A stretch of DNA of 64,000 bases from Stenogyne calaminthoides (lineage: Eukaryota > Streptophyta > Magnoliopsida > Lamiales > Lamiaceae), in assembly GCA_037126765.1 (NCBI GenBank), contig JBBCBC010000030.1:7710786-7774785 (forward strand). Direction: 5' to 3'. This document shows, piece by piece, positions 11,434 to 23,559 of the stretch (positions are counted from its first letter, which is position 1; each line of letters opens with the position of its first letter). Under the pieces are notes generated by a model. The model had not been told where the DNA came from. It saw only the letters and a program-made list of their open reading frames with translations, and did no database searches. A program made the position numbers and the translations under genes.

Positions 11434-13483
11434 TCAGTTCTGATCCTCCACCTCATCAGCAGGCACTTCTAGGTTGAACATTCCATAATATCTTCTCTTC
11501 AGCGCATCTCTTTCTTTAATGATATCAGGATTGTTCCCTGTCAGGCCCAACTGAATGGCGTACTGAGAGATCTCCTGAGAAATGACTTTTTCATTCACAC
11601 AGCCATTCTCCAGCATAGGAGGAGGGTACGAGTATGGACCAGGGGCAGTTATCTGCACCTTTCCTTCATCCGCAAGATTTATCCAGCTTTGAAGATACTT
11701 AGGATAGAAGGTCATGAGATAGTCAATGAAAGCCTCATTGGGATCTGATCTCTCCCCTCTCCATTCTCTGAGCACATCATAGTAGAACCAGTCTTGATTT
11801 CTTCCCATGCATCGTTGTACTGGATTCGCATCCATTTGTCAACGTGCGGCCATTTTTGTGCTTTTGTGCTCCCTCTCCTCTTGCTTGCGAACCTTTTGAA
11901 ACCACTCCTTCTTTTCTGCTCTTCTTCCATCTTCTTTCTGATCACAGGCACACCAGAAATAGAAGCAGCAGTTTTCTTTACTTGTTCAACTTGGAGTGTT
12001 TTCAGAGCACTTCTGGTATTGAAGACCTTCTTCTGTGGCTCAACCTCAGATTCTTCAATATCCAGGATTAACTTCCTCTGAATTGGCTTAGAAGCCTTAG
12101 CTCTTTTGCCCTCAGGCTCTTCAAACGCCACAACTTTTCTTTTGATGGGCAATTCAGCTCCAGCTTGGCTTGTCCCAATTCTTCCTCCACTACTCAGTTT
12201 CTCTGCAGCAACTTCTTGCAGTGTTTCCTCTGAAACCTGAGTGTAGACTGGCTTCTCCACCTTCTTGAATTTTAGCTTCTCAGTGGCCTCGATCTCCTTC
12301 ATGGCTTCGGCAATGATTTTCTTTTCAGCTTCCTTGACAATCTTGCCCTTTAAAGTATGTTCCAATAAATTTCTGAGATCAGCTCCGGGTCTTTCCCCCT
12401 TCTTGGAACCATACTTTGGCAGAAGCCTGGAGAGTGCTGTGTCCATGTGATATTGTTCTTTACTGACACTCCGCACCTCCACTGCCAATTGATCTTGCTC
12501 CTCCTAGAGCCTTCTAAGGTGGTTCTTCACCACTGAGAATTCTTCAGACATATGAGCAAATTGGCTAGAGAGAGCTTCCTTGAACATGTCTGTCATCTTG
12601 GCCATGAGCATTGAGCTCATCTCCTCAACAACATTCTTCACCAGCATCTCATTCTTCTCTACCAATTTAGCTTCAAGAATTTTAGTCTGTTCCTGATGCT
12701 TCTGCTTCAGCTCTGCATTAATTTCAGCCTTGACCCCATCCATCTTCTCCTCAATTTTTCCTTCAATGGTGGTCAGCTTTTCAGTTAGAGTGTTCTGAAG
12801 TTGCACCAGGTCTGAAGAAGAACTCAAGCTTTCCATCTTCTGACTTTGGCTGGCCAATACCTCCTCCATCTGAGCAACTTTGTTCAGGATTGGCTCAACC
12901 TTCTCCAACTTCTCCATCACAGGGGTGAGATCAGTCTCAGGAGCATATCGACCATTGTGACTCTGAGTTGGCTGTTCGGCTGAGTCTCGGTCGAACTTGA
13001 GCTTCGATCTGAATCGAGCTTCGGACTTCCGAGTCTGGGATTTACCCTGAGCTTGGGTGTCCACCTGAGCCTCAATCTGCATATCAGACATTACAGATTT
13101 AAAGATAGGTACTTCAGTAATCCTGGCATAATTGTTAATAGTGCCAAAAGTTACCTGGAGGCTAACTTCACCGAGGATGTTCGACAAACAACCTCTTGAC
13201 ATCGGTTGAGTCTTTCTCCTTCCGAGATTGACTCATCATCCCCTTGTTGGTCCCCATCCTGAGATTTGTCTTTGGAGCTCGGGGCACCAACTTCAACAAT
13301 CTTCCTCTCAGTAACTTTCTTCTTAACCAACTCATCAAAATCAGACGGTTTCATTCTGAGCTTGGTTTTCCTGAATCCTGAGAATTCAGTGAGAAAAACA
13401 TTTCCTCGTTCCACCGATCTTAGCCTCTGAATGAAGCAATGTTGAGCATTTCCTAAGAGTCCGGTTGAGGATATCTCAATCAA
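11434..13483 (-). pseudogene. additional ORF after pol, 3' part (broken)
   Basis: Four successive open stretches (13483-13151, 13202-12504, 12488-11712, 11835-11434) join by frameshifts and one TAG at 12504-12506, so they are probably pieces of one long protein. The 13202-12504 part is rich in Glu, Lys, Leu and Met in a heptad-like pattern (MEKLEKVEPILNKVAQMEEV onward), consistent with a coiled coil. The next part is Lys/Glu-rich. The last part has aromatic, proline-rich motifs (DWFYYDVLREW, YPPPML). I do not recognise a catalytic motif. SIRE-type elements carry envelope-like or unknown ORFs in this place, and I see no clear signal peptide or membrane helix here. Confidence 0.6.
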
Positions 13484-15030
13484 GAAGAAGATGTCTTGGA
13501 GGTCGTGGAATGAGATAAGCTCGGTGGTAGCGGTCTAGATGAACCGTTCCCCTTGCTTCGCCATTCGGTCACTTGACCACCGCTTCTTGAGCATCGGGCT
13601 CTCGAGGTTCGATGAGAAAAGTCCTGCTGAAGGATCAAAATAAAGATCACTTTCGGCTCATCAATGTTCATCTCACTCCCGAGGCTCGGAATATCTCGAG
13701 GGTTAGGCGGCAGCTCCTCGATCTGAATCAACCGTTCTCGAGGTCCGAGTAGTGCCTCCTCGATGGGAAATTCATTTTGCTCTGAGGTATGAGTAGGCAC
13801 TTCCTCGGCAGAATCTGGCGAACCTGGTCTGCGAAAGCGGCATACACTTCTTCTTGAGGGAATCTGAACTTGCTCTGAGGTCTGAGGTCCTTGGAATATT
13901 TCTTGAGAAAACTTGCCAGAGCTTAATGGCGTCTCAAGAACCTCAGAGAAGACTTGCTCCTCAGTTTGCTCCTGTGCCTTTGAGATAACCTGAGCCAATA
14001 CATGTAAAGGCGATTTCTGAGCAGTTTGGCTCTCAGGTTGAATCTCCTCAGTTTCACTCTCCTCATCATCATTAGTGAGAACCACCATTCTTTTGCGCTT
14101 TGGAGCAAGGGTCTTTTGCTTCTTCAATTTTTCACCCTGCTCCTTCTTGGCCTCCAACAAAGCCTTCCCCCTGGCTTGTTGGGCTTCTTCAGTAGCAGCA
14201 ACAACCGGTGATTCTACCTTCTTCTCTTTCTTCCCTTTGATAGTCCTTTTTGCAGCAATGGGCTTGAACATCACCTTGTACTTAGGGAAAGGAGTAGTGT
14301 TGGCAAAGATATCCTCCTCCTCTCGGCACATTTCCAAAATAAAGGCTATTTTGGTGGCATGAAGGATCTTGCCTTTGATCGATATTGAGCCATCCTTCTT
14401 TTTTATGACCTTGGCTTGCTCAGTCACCACCTTGATCAGATACTTCAACCAGTTGAAATCCTTGGTGGGTGAGTCCTCAATCGCCGCCATCAATCGGAGT
14501 TTTGGAGTGCTAATCTGCTCAAAGCTCCCCGATCGACTCATTATGCACTTACTCACAATATCCATCAACACTCTGTATTTTGGCTTTAAATGCCGCTTAT
14601 GTAGGGTCGCCTCAAACTTAACAGGATTCTCAGTAATCCTATCAAGATACTCTTGCTCTCGACCTAACATATACAAAGTGGGATCATCTCCCCTATCGCA
14701 CAACTCAAAAACATCGTTTAGATTTTTAGGGACTATGTACAACTCCCGAACAAAATCTATATACTTCGATGTATGCTCTAAATGCGAAACAGAAATCTTG
14801 GACTCAATATTATTATCCTCATCTATTTCCATATTAGAGATGAACTCTATTACCTCTCGCGAATACTCAGCCTCTGGTCGGCTCGCGACAAGATTCGTCA
14901 GTTTCGCCAAACGAATCAAGTGAAGCGCCTCTTCTTCATGCTTTGCGTTTGATGTACTCTCCAGAGAAAAAACGTACTCATACCATGGCTTATTGGTTTC
15001 TGCCAATTTGTCGAAAATGGTATAAGTCAT
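13480..15030 (-). CDS. additional ORF after pol, N-terminal part (516 codons open)
   Basis: The longest intact frame of the extra ORF starts at an ATG (MTYTIFDKLAETNKPWYEY), about 700 bases after the end of RNase H. It has a globular N-terminal half, then a basic stretch with runs such as KKKVES and KKQKTLAPKRKRM that could act as a nuclear localisation signal, then an acidic Glu/Ser/Gln-rich region. It runs out of frame into the pieces at 11434-13483. Function unknown: in SIRE/Maximus elements the corresponding ORF has been called envelope-like, but no membrane segment is evident in this stretch. It is likely a relic, as the rest of the element is broken. Confidence 0.6.
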   Translation of the reverse strand: MTYTIFDKLAETNKPWYEYVFSLESTSNAKHEEEALHLIRLAKLTNLVASRPEAEYSREVIEFISNMEIDEDNNIESKISVSHLEHTSKYIDFVRELYIVPKNLNDVFELCDRGDDPTLYMLGREQEYLDRITENPVKFEATLHKRHLKPKYRVLMDIVSKCIMSRSGSFEQISTPKLRLMAAIEDSPTKDFNWLKYLIKVVTEQAKVIKKKDGSISIKGKILHATKIAFILEMCREEEDIFANTTPFPKYKVMFKPIAAKRTIKGKKEKKVESPVVAATEEAQQARGKALLEAKKEQGEKLKKQKTLAPKRKRMVVLTNDDEESETEEIQPESQTAQKSPLHVLAQVISKAQEQTEEQVFSEVLETPLSSGKFSQEIFQGPQTSEQVQIPSRRSVCRFRRPGSPDSAEEVPTHTSEQNEFPIEEALLGPRERLIQIEELPPNPRDIPSLGSEMNIDEPKVIFILILQQDFSHRTSRARCSRSGGQVTEWRSKGNGSSRPLPPSLSHSTTSKTSSS

Positions 15031-15732
15031 TTTGAAGATTTGAAGGTTAGGGTTTTGAGCGATGAAGATTTTCTGGGCAAAGAGGGGTTTTATTTTGCAG
15101 AGTGATTTTGGGAATGAGGGTTTATAAAAATGGCTTTGAATGGCTTCTCAAAGAATATATAGATCGATTTCGTGGGAAGTCGAATCGATTTGATGAATCA
15201 ACGGTTGAGATTGATTATCGATTAATCGGGTATGCAAAAGGACTCTCACGAAAAGTAAGCCGCCAATTTAACCTCATTGATGATTAAAAGTAACAGAGCA
15301 TTTAATGACTGTTGACCTTCTTTGGAATTTCAAAGATCCCGCCCAAAAAACATTTTTCAGGTGTTTTGTATTTATTGCAAATGATTACTGAGTTTCACTT
15401 AAGCAATAAATGAGTCGCATGAGTCATTACTTCTTCAGACTAATTTTCCTCTATCAGTCTTACTGAGTATTGACCTTGATAGAATGTCGTTATGATCTTC
15501 GAGTAATTGAATGGGTTGAGTATGATCTTTGATCTTGACCTTCAAGAAACTCGAGTTTCTTCAAGACTCAGTTCAATATTTCCAATTTTATCCTGAGTTT
15601 CTCAGTAGAATTCTGAGAAAACTTCATGCATCTGAAAACCTTCAATTTTTCAGATTTTCTCTATACAACTGGATCCAACATCCCTAATTCAATCGATAGT
15701 TCCCGAAATCTTGATTCAAATGAAAGGTTTAG
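15031..15732 (-). other. spacer between pol and additional ORF
   Basis: No open frame of note. It is AT-rich with scattered CTTGAG/TCAAGA words. The stretch 15480-15730 shows the CG-rich, CAG-poor composition discussed in the findings. Confidence 0.5.
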
Positions 15733-17821
15733 TCAAGATATCGGCTCTCTGCTATCGGTATGAATTTTCTCCATCCCGATGTCCTTTTTCTCGACATGAT
15801 CTCTGATGAAGTGATGTCTGATATCCACATGCTTGCATCTGGTGTGCAATACCGGATTTTGTGAAATAGCAATGGCACTATTATTGTCACAAAATATTGG
15901 TACTTCATTGGCTACAACTTTATAATCCCTTAATTGTTGTGCAGAGCGAAAGAATCGAAAGCACAATGACTTCCTCGCCATGTATTTCAAATTTTCAAGA
16001 TAATCTTGGTTGCTACCGAGGTCTGCTTTCTTCAAAAACCAAGATATCGACTTGCTTCCAAGAAATTGACAAGTTCTCAGAGTGGACTTCCCCGTCGGTT
16101 CTACAACCTCCATAATCGAAGATCTGAATAACCGCTTAACTCAAGGTTATCATCGGTTGGATACCATAATCCTCTATTCATCGCGCCCTTAAGATACTTG
16201 AAGATCTTTTTGGCGACCTCCATGTGACTAGCCTTAGGATTAGCTTGGTATCTTGCACATATCCCAACAACAAATGTTATATCCGGCCTACTTGCTGTGA
16301 GATAGAGCAATGATCCAATGATCCCTCTATAATCAGCATGACTCACTGATTTGCCTTCAGGATCAGGATCCATCTTGTAGTTAGTATTCATGGGAATTCT
16401 AACTGCATTGCAATTTTGTACACCATACTTGGCAATCAGATCTCTGGTGTACTTTGCCTGGTTGATGAAGATTCCTTCCTTTAATTGTTTTACTTGAAGA
16501 CCTAGAAAGAAATGCATCTCCCCCATCATTGACATCTCAAACTTGCCTTTCATCAGTGTAGAAAACTTTTCACACAACTGATGATTTGGAGATCCAAAAA
16601 TGATGTCATCAACATATATCTGAACTAGTAAGATATCTTCCCCATCTTCTATCCTGAACAGAGTTCTATCAACATTTCCTTTGACAAAACCATGGTCAGT
16701 AAGAAACTGAGAAAAAGTATCATACCATGCTCTGGGTGCTTGCTTAAGACCATACAAGGCTTTTCTTAGCACAGAAACTTGGTCATTCTCATGCGAAACC
16801 AGAAGGTTGTTCTACATAAACCTCTTCTTTAAGCACACCGTTCAGAAATGCACTTTTCACATCCATTTGATAGACTAAGAACTTCATGTGGGCAGCATAT
16901 GCAAGAAATAATCTGATGGCTTCTAGTCTTGCAACAGGTGCAAAGGTTTCATCATAATCCAAGCCTTCTTCTTGGGAATAACCTTGTGCAACTAGCCTTG
17001 CCTTGTTTCTTACAATGTTGTTGTTTTCATCTCTTTTATTCTTGAATACCCACTTGGTTCCAATTACATTGTGCCTTACAGGCCTATCCACTAGCTCCCA
17101 TACTTCATTCCTTGAGAATTGATTCAGCTCTTCTTGTATAGCAGTAATCCAAAAAGAATCTTGTAGAGCTTCTTCAATCTCACTAGGCTCTTTCTCTGAT
17201 AGGAAGCAGCAGAATAGTGCACTTTCACCATGGAACCTTCTTGTTTTGACACCTTCAGTTAGATCACCCACAATCTGACTTGTAGGATGACTATCTAACC
17301 ATCTTCTTCTAGATGTTCCCCCTTCAATAGTATCCTCAACATTTGAAATGTTAGGTTCAGTTAGTTCATTAAACTCAGGGAACAACAGAAAAGGAGAAAT
17401 GGAATCATCTTCCTCAGGGGAAATTTTATTCAGAACATTGTCAGTGACATTTGTTCCCCTTTGGTTGATAGATTCAGAATTTGCCTTAGCTGTGACCACA
17501 TCTTCATTGGCATCACATACCTGAGTCCGAATCGGGTCTGCTTGGATTAGGTCACCTTCAGTGTGTTGGCTTTTCCTTCAATGGAGACTTTCCATCCGGG
17601 GCCTCACCATCCGGAGTTCCATCCTGAACTTCTTTATCTGAGTCTGAGTCACTCCATTCATAGAAGGTGACTGACTTCTTCTTTTCAGGTTCAGTGGATG
17701 ATTTGTCATTCTTTTTCAGGCTTAATCTGGTGATTCTCTTGGTCAGTCCTCCTGAATCATGTTCCTGTTTCTTCAACACAAGTAGATTCATCAAAAACAA
17801 CATGAGGTGTTTCCTCCACAA
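15733..17821 (-). pseudogene. copia RT and RNase H of SIRE-like element
   Basis: Minus strand, in order: Ser/Glu-rich linker (17558-17821), RT fingers and palm (16789-17499: NVIGTKWVFKNKRDE, ARLVAQGYSQEEGLDYDETF, MDVKSAFLNGVLKEEVYVEQ), catalytic palm (16101-16772: KALYGLKQAPRAWYD, YVDDIIFGSPN, LTASRPDITFVVGI) and RNase H end (15733-16113: CDNNSAIAISQNPVLHTR, HFIRDHVEKKDI). Frameshifts occur near 16780 and 16110. All catalytic landmarks are still recognisable, so this pol decayed recently or its breaks are partly consensus errors. Confidence 0.85.
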
Positions 17822-18434
17822 TAAGAGTCCCTACGATTGTAAACTCGAAAGCTTTTAATGACTTGAGAATATCATAAGAATATTCCTTCATCGGTTTTGC
17901 TATCAAATGTTTTCAACCGATCTTTACCATTATTGTGTATGAAACACTTTTGCAACCAAAACACACGAAAAAAAAAACAAGAGGCTTCCTTTCATTCCAA
18001 AGCTCGTAGGGTGTTTTGCCTTGACTCTTGGTCAAATGGATCTATTTTGAGAATAGCATGCAAAGGTTGATGCTTTCTTCATTTCAAAATCTTTTAGGAA
18101 TATCGACATTTATCATTGTCCTTCTTGAGCTTCTTTTTAGAGTCTTGTTCCTTCTTTCAAAGAACACCATTTTGTTGAGGGGTCCTTGCGGTGATGTTTC
18201 ATGAGTAATTCCATTTCTTTGCTAATAATCGATATAATATGGTTTATAAATTCGGTTCCTTTGTCGATCTAATTTTGACCACACTCGATTTTTTCTCAAT
18301 AATTGAGCCTTTTCAATTATTCAGGCGACTTTATTCGTCTCTTTCTTCTTCGAGTAAGAATATGACCCAAGTATATCTTGAGTAGTCATCAACTACTACT
18401 AGTGTGTATTTCCGCCATTAGTGCTCATTTGGTG
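17822..18434 (-). pseudogene. integrase core of SIRE-like element, shattered
   Basis: Short matches to integrase appear in different minus-strand frames: WMDLFGP-like start, then VVVDDYSRYTWV (near 18370-18420) and weak traces beyond. No frame is open for more than a few dozen codons. By my count there are about 16 CG and only 1 CAG/CTG in 17821-18420, against about 2 CG and roughly 20 CAG/CTG in the next 650 bases, where the frame is intact. Confidence 0.6.
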
Positions 18435-19500
18435 TTATTGGACCAAAAAGATCCATATGCAACAATCAAGTATTCTCTCAAGAGAAACATCTACTTTGCT
18501 TTTAAATGATGCTTTAATTTGTTTTCCTTTTTGGCACGCATCACAAACATGTTCCTTACTGAACACTTCATTAGGCAACCCTCTTACAAGAGCTAATCTT
18601 GCAAGTTTATTCAGGGTTTTGAAATTCAGGTGATTCATTCTTTTATGCCATAACCAACTGGTATCTGTGGAACTTTTTGCAACCAAACATGTATCTTTAG
18701 GAGTTGAACTCCAATCAGCAAGATACACATTTCCTTTTCTAGTACCAGTCAGTAGTATTTTCTGTGAGATATCATCTTTCACATAACATAAGTTCTTTGA
18801 GAACTCAACATTAAAACCCTTATCACAGAATTGGCTTATTAAAAGCAAATTATGCTTCAATCCAGATACATATGAAACACCATGGATATGAACTGAGTCG
18901 ATTTCCAAAGTTTCATATCCTTCAGTCTGTCCCTTGGAGTTATCTCCAAATGTGATCTGAGGGCCTCTTTGTTCAACATAATCACTGAGTATCTGCTTGA
19001 ATCCTGTCATATGTCTTGAGCATCCACTGTCAAGATACCATACAACAGGGGCCTTTTCATCTCTACTCATCAGTGCTATGTGATCTTCAATCAGCTTAGT
19101 GCCCTTGTTTTCCTCCTGAAAAATAGATCAATTCTTAGGTACCCAATTTGTGTAGGGTCCTACAAGGTTAAGCAGACCCTTCGAATCCAAATCACTGACA
19201 ACTCTAATCACTTTAGAGTGGCCGATCTGTCTTCCATAAACATCAACATACACATTTACTACTCACGGGTGCCTTAGCGGTTTCCTCACGTGTATGAGTC
19301 TTAGCCTTAGCATGAACATGAGCCTTAGAGTTTTTCTTTGGTACAGGCCTTTTGTTCATTTGCTTTGGCTTCTGTGCAGCTGGTCTGAATCTTTGCTGAC
19401 TCGGGTTCAGGTAACCTTTACCCTTAGGCAAGTGGGGTTCAAAGTTGCTCAGATTGAATTTTGGTCTTTCAAGATATCTTTGAGGACTTGGTCTCTTCAT
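18435..19500 (-). pseudogene. protease and pre-integrase domain of SIRE-like element
   Basis: 19070-18435 is open and contains the aspartic protease active site WYLDSGCSRHMTG, then FGDNSKGQTEGYET, a GAG-pre-integrase zinc region (LWHKRMNHLNFKTLNKLA, CDACQKGKQIKASF) and the start of the integrase. 19500-19243 is a Lys/Pro/Gln-rich linker joining Gag to protease (NLSNFEPHLPKGKGYLNP, then basic repeats). The protease would cleave the polyprotein in the particle. A short gap with stops lies between the two open parts. Confidence 0.8.
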
Positions 19501-20072
19501 TGAGAATGTCTATCTTTGAGTGTTTCTCTTCCTAAGATTCCTCGATGGTTCAAAAAAGCAGATCCTTTCAGTTTGCATTCTTAGCTGAGGCTTGAAGTAC
19601 TTGCACGAAATTTTCTTCTTTGAGTGCTCGGGTTTTCTAGCCTTCACCGAGGTTTGGGCTTTCTCCGATCATTCGGTTTTTTTGGAACCATAGGTCCTTT
19701 TCCTTATCTAAATTTCTTGGGCATTTCTTGATTTGAAGTGTAGTTGCCCGCCACAAAAAAAACAAAGATTTGTCTCTTGCTACTTGATGCAAAGATTCAG
19801 ATGACTTTGTGAGGTTCCCCCGGAATGTATCCCAATCCAGATTTTATAGTGGCAGATCTCGATAACTCAATTTCATCAATTACTTTAGATCACGATTCAA
19901 TAGAGTTAGCTTCTTCATGCACTATCCTCACATTTCAGAGTTTCATGCTTCTCGGAGAGGTCATTGAACTTGAGTTACGATCACCAATCTCTTGATTGGA
20001 TTTCTCTAGCTTTTCGATTAGGGTCACTATCAACTTCTCTTTCTCTTCGAGTTGTACTTTGAAACATCCAGT
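19501..20072 (-). pseudogene. Gag-protease linker, degenerate
   Basis: It should continue the Gag C-terminus, but no frame is open. The composition has about 15 CG and few CAG/CTG, like the shattered integrase patch. Confidence 0.4.
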
Positions 20073-21419
20073 TCATCGGTAGCTCCCATTAATTGAGAAG
20101 TGATTTGATATTGCTAGAGTCTTTCCACTTAAGATTTTCACCTTGATTCTTTTGTTACGCTCTTGAGTTTCATTTAGCGCTTCTTGTAAAAAACAAAGAT
20201 AGTCCTTCATCAGACTCTCAAAAGAATCCATCAGATCAAACTGATTGTTTACAGTGGAACTTGATAACTCTTGTGCTAGTGTAGGAGCAACAATAGAGAA
20301 AGAAGAGTTTACCTCCTCAACAGCCATTAGACAGAGGTCATCACTTTCACTGTCTGAGAAGATTTCATCTGAAGAGCTAGATCCTTCCTCAGAATGTTCT
20401 TCTTCTGCAACCATGGCCTTTTTGCTAGAGAACTTCTTGTCTCTTTTAGCTTGTCTTTCTCTTCTCTCCTTAGCACTCAGGTCTAGACAATCATACTGGA
20501 AGTGACCTTTCTTTTGGCAATTGTAGCATCTGTTGGTATCATCATCCTGATCATTTTCTTCTTTGGACTTGGAGTCCTTCTTTCTGGATGAAGACCCTTC
20601 AGCTTTCAGGTCCTTTCTCTTCTCAGTTGATTTGTCCTCAGGTTTCTTCTGGTACCTGTGATTCCTGTAATAGTTTTTATATTTTCCATATCAACTATTA
20701 AGTCTTTCAAACCTCCTTGCCATCAGTGCTAGCTTATCCTCAAGCTCATCCTGATTTTTAGCAAGGGAGTTCTCAGACTCTCTAGTTTTACAGGTTTTAT
20801 CCTTGGCTTTGAAAGCCACATTCTTACTAGATGATGAATCATCTTTGCTGTCAGCCTTTTTAGATTTCTTATCAATTACAAACTCATAGGTCTTCAGCTC
20901 AGAGAAGACTTGTTGATATGGCATTGAATTAATGTTTTTGGTGTTTTCAATCACCACTGCATGTATATCACATTTCTTAGAAAGACATCTAAGAATTTTC
21001 AATGCAACTTCTCTCTGTGGATATCTCTTTCCAAGTGCATTCAGATCATTCATAATGCTAGTGAATCTGACTTCCAATTTGTCTATAGATTCACCTTCTT
21101 CCATTTCAAAACTATCAAACTTTCCAATTGCAACTAAAAGTTTGTTTTCCTTGATATGATCTGTGCCTTGGCACATTACATCTAGATTAACTAACTTCCT
21201 CTCCTCAGGAGTAAGTTGGTCATCAGACTTAGGAAATTCTATTCTGGGATCATTTCTCTCATTTTCTGTTCCTCTGGGATTCACCACAGTAAATTGGAAT
21301 GGCCCTTCAGAGACCACTCTCCACATACGTTCATGTTTAGAATACAGGGGAGCCTGCATTCTCAGTCTCCATAAATCATAGTTCTCTACAGAGAACATGG
21401 GAAGTTTCTTAGAAGACAT
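20073..21419 (-). pseudogene. Gag of SIRE-like element (one internal stop)
   Basis: Begins at the ATG at 21417-21419 (MSSKKLPMFSVENYDLWRLR), a typical copia Gag N-terminus, with the UBN2-type core (KLVNLDVMCQG, LEVRFTSIMNDLNALGKRYP, ALKILRCLSKKCD). A TGA at 20691-20693 interrupts it; the same frame then continues through a basic region to a CCHC knuckle (CYNCQKKGHFQYDC near 20490-20530) and a Ser/Glu-rich tail to 20073. Gag forms the particle and packages RNA. It lies about 110 bases downstream of the primer site. Confidence 0.85.
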
Positions 21420-21531
21420 TTTTATCTGAGTCTTTTAAGAATTCAGCAAATAAGATTTGTTCAGATAGACCACAAGTATTTTTAGCAAATAAAACTTTGG
21501 TCAACAAAGCAGGTGGTCAAGTTGAACCACT

Positions 21532-21543
21532 GCTCTGATACCA
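21532..21543 (-). other. primer binding site (tRNA-Met)
   Basis: Minus strand reads TGGTATCAGAGC, complementary to the 3' end of initiator tRNA-Met, two bases inside the 5' LTR. This sets the element's orientation and LTR edge. Confidence 0.9.
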
Positions 21544-21545
21544 CT

Positions 21546-23532
21546 TGTTGGTCCCGGTGCAAACGAGTCTTACACGTGTATGGGGAATACACGTGTTCGA
21601 TGATTTTAAAACTTTTCTTTACTGAGGTCAGCTTGGGTCAGGTTGTCCTGATGATTTGGTCCTGAGAAGCAAAAATCGCTCTGAGTCAAAGTCTACCTGA
21701 GACAGTGATCCTGAGCTGCTTTCAGATACCTCAGATAATCCCAACTGATCCCGAAGTTTTCGAGAGATCCCGAGTCGCTTGGATCAGATAACTAACTTAC
21801 TGAATCTTCAGAAGAGTAAGTTCAGTTTGGTAACTATCTGTTCTAGCTACTCAGATGTGCGGAATGGTTGGCCCTTAGTTTATACTCGTTTTAAGCTTTT
21901 GCTGAAAACCTTCCTTTTAATGGAATAGTGATTAGGCTGTGATTCAATTATATGCAACTTCAGTGGATTGATTCCAACTGAGTATTAGTGAAAATATGCT
22001 TTCAATTCAAAGATATGCAACATATAAACAAAGCAAAACAGAAAGCAAATAACACAGCAAGTTATAGTGGTTCAGAGACTCAAGCTCCTACGTCCACTCT
22101 CTCTGATCTCTTCATAGAAATTCACTAATCACCTCCTAATGTTTTCTGACTACCTCTGTAGTTTACTAACCTTTCTATTTTGAGCTTTCTGACTACCTCC
22201 TCAGAGTTTACTAACTCAAAAAACACACAAAGCTTTTCCATTATCCAAGATAGTTTACTCACTTCTTCTCTAGAGCTTTCTGACTACCTCAATGTAGTTT
22301 ACTAACTCTTTACAACTTCAATCTCACCAACAATCACACTCAAACTACCTTACAAAGGGTTTGGGGTTTCTTGGTTGGTTTCCAACTAGGATGAGATATC
22401 CTTTACAATTAAGAACAATGCAAAGGCTAGGATATCTCGACTAAGCTTTGGATATATCTTATCAAGCTAGGCTTAGTGGAAAGAGCTCTCTTCGATATAA
22501 AGCACTTGGGAAATTCTTGGGTTTTCGAGTGCTTCAACTTGCAATAATAGGTTTGAGCTCTTGAGTTGCTTACAAATTTCCCGTAACCTTACAATGTAGA
22601 GGGTCACAAGTATTTATAGGCATACACCAAGGTCACTCTTGAAAAACTATCCGTTGGAAGAGATAGCTCCATGAGTTTCCTCTTATGGTGTGTGATGAAC
22701 GGCTATATTTAGGGTTTGAGACTCCCTAGCACGATTTAGGTAACCTGCTTTTCATGTAGCTGGTCATCACTTTTTACAGTCTGGAACTTAGTACTTCTGA
22801 CATCTTTTTCAAATGACTGTCGATTAATAGGTAATGTCATGATCTTTGTCTTCTTCTTTTTTGCCTTTTTTGTCTCGATTAAATGTAGAAACACAACGAC
22901 TCTTTTTGGTTACTATCTCTGAGTGATATAACCTTAACAACTCTTTACTTTAGTTCCTTTTGTCTGCATGAGAATGTCTTGGGCAATATCTATTTTTCCA
23001 AGGAATCGCGTTCTTCTCAGTATTGCATTCTTCAGATAGATATTTTCAGTGCCTCGGAACATTCAGGTTTTATCTTGAGCATTGATACATTCTTGAGTCT
23101 TCGATAATTCTTGTGCCTTCGATAATCCTGTGCCTTCAGATATCCTCTCATCTTGATCTTACGTCTTGAGTCTTACGAGTCTTGAGGGTCTTACGAGTCT
23201 TCCACGATATCTTGGTGATGTCTTGAGTCTTTCATCTTGAGTCTTTCGGTTTTTTTCGTTTCTCACTTTGAGTCTTGATATCTCGATTTCTGCTTGAGTC
23301 TTGATATCTCGATTTCATCTTTGAAACTTGATTTCTTCAAAAACTTCTCGAAGTCTTGAAATCTTCGATCCTAACTTTGATCTATATCTCACGACTATAC
23401 ATTTTGCAGATAACATCCTGAATACTCTAAAACTGAATCCTGACTCAACTATCAAGATTATCCTTAACATGTCATACTCAGGGGTTTTGGGATCTAATCA
23501 AAATCAATCTTTATTAAATTCATCTCCCAACA
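21546..23532 (-). repeat. 5' LTR of SIRE-like element
   Basis: In plus coordinates it begins TGTTGGTCCCGG next to the primer site and ends CTCCCAACA. At 1987 bp it is longer than the truncated 3' copy. Its end TGTTGGTCCCGGTG is related to TGTTTGTCCCGGTG of the plus-strand LTR pair at 33992-37370. The two LTRs of this element differ by many small indels, especially where one copy has TCAG and the other TCG. Confidence 0.9.
22611..22618 (-). promoter_or_regulatory. LTR TATA box (5' LTR)
   Basis: Minus strand TATAAATA, collinear with the box at 10082-10089 in the other LTR. Confidence 0.55.
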
Positions 23533-23559
23533 GAAAATAAGATCAGAATCAGTATGTTG

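Larger units (their letters stand above)
9327..23532 (-). mobile_element. SIRE/Maximus-like Ty1/copia retrotransposon
   Basis: A 14.2 kb minus-strand element. It has a 5' LTR (21546-23532), a tRNA-Met primer site (21532-21543), gag, protease, integrase, RT, RNase H, a long additional reading frame after pol (11434-15030), a polypurine tract and a truncated 3' LTR (9327-11040). Large size, 2 kb LTRs and an extra ORF after RNase H are typical of the SIRE/Maximus lineage. Gag and RT motifs are copia-type. Coding regions are broken in patches. It inserted into the copia integrase end at 23533; the 5 bases next to it there (GAAAA) cannot be matched because the other end is deleted. Confidence 0.85.

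Noticed and set aside
11794..12450. Plus-strand open frames opposite the additional ORF
   Set aside because: Shadows of the Lys/Glu-rich minus-strand frame.
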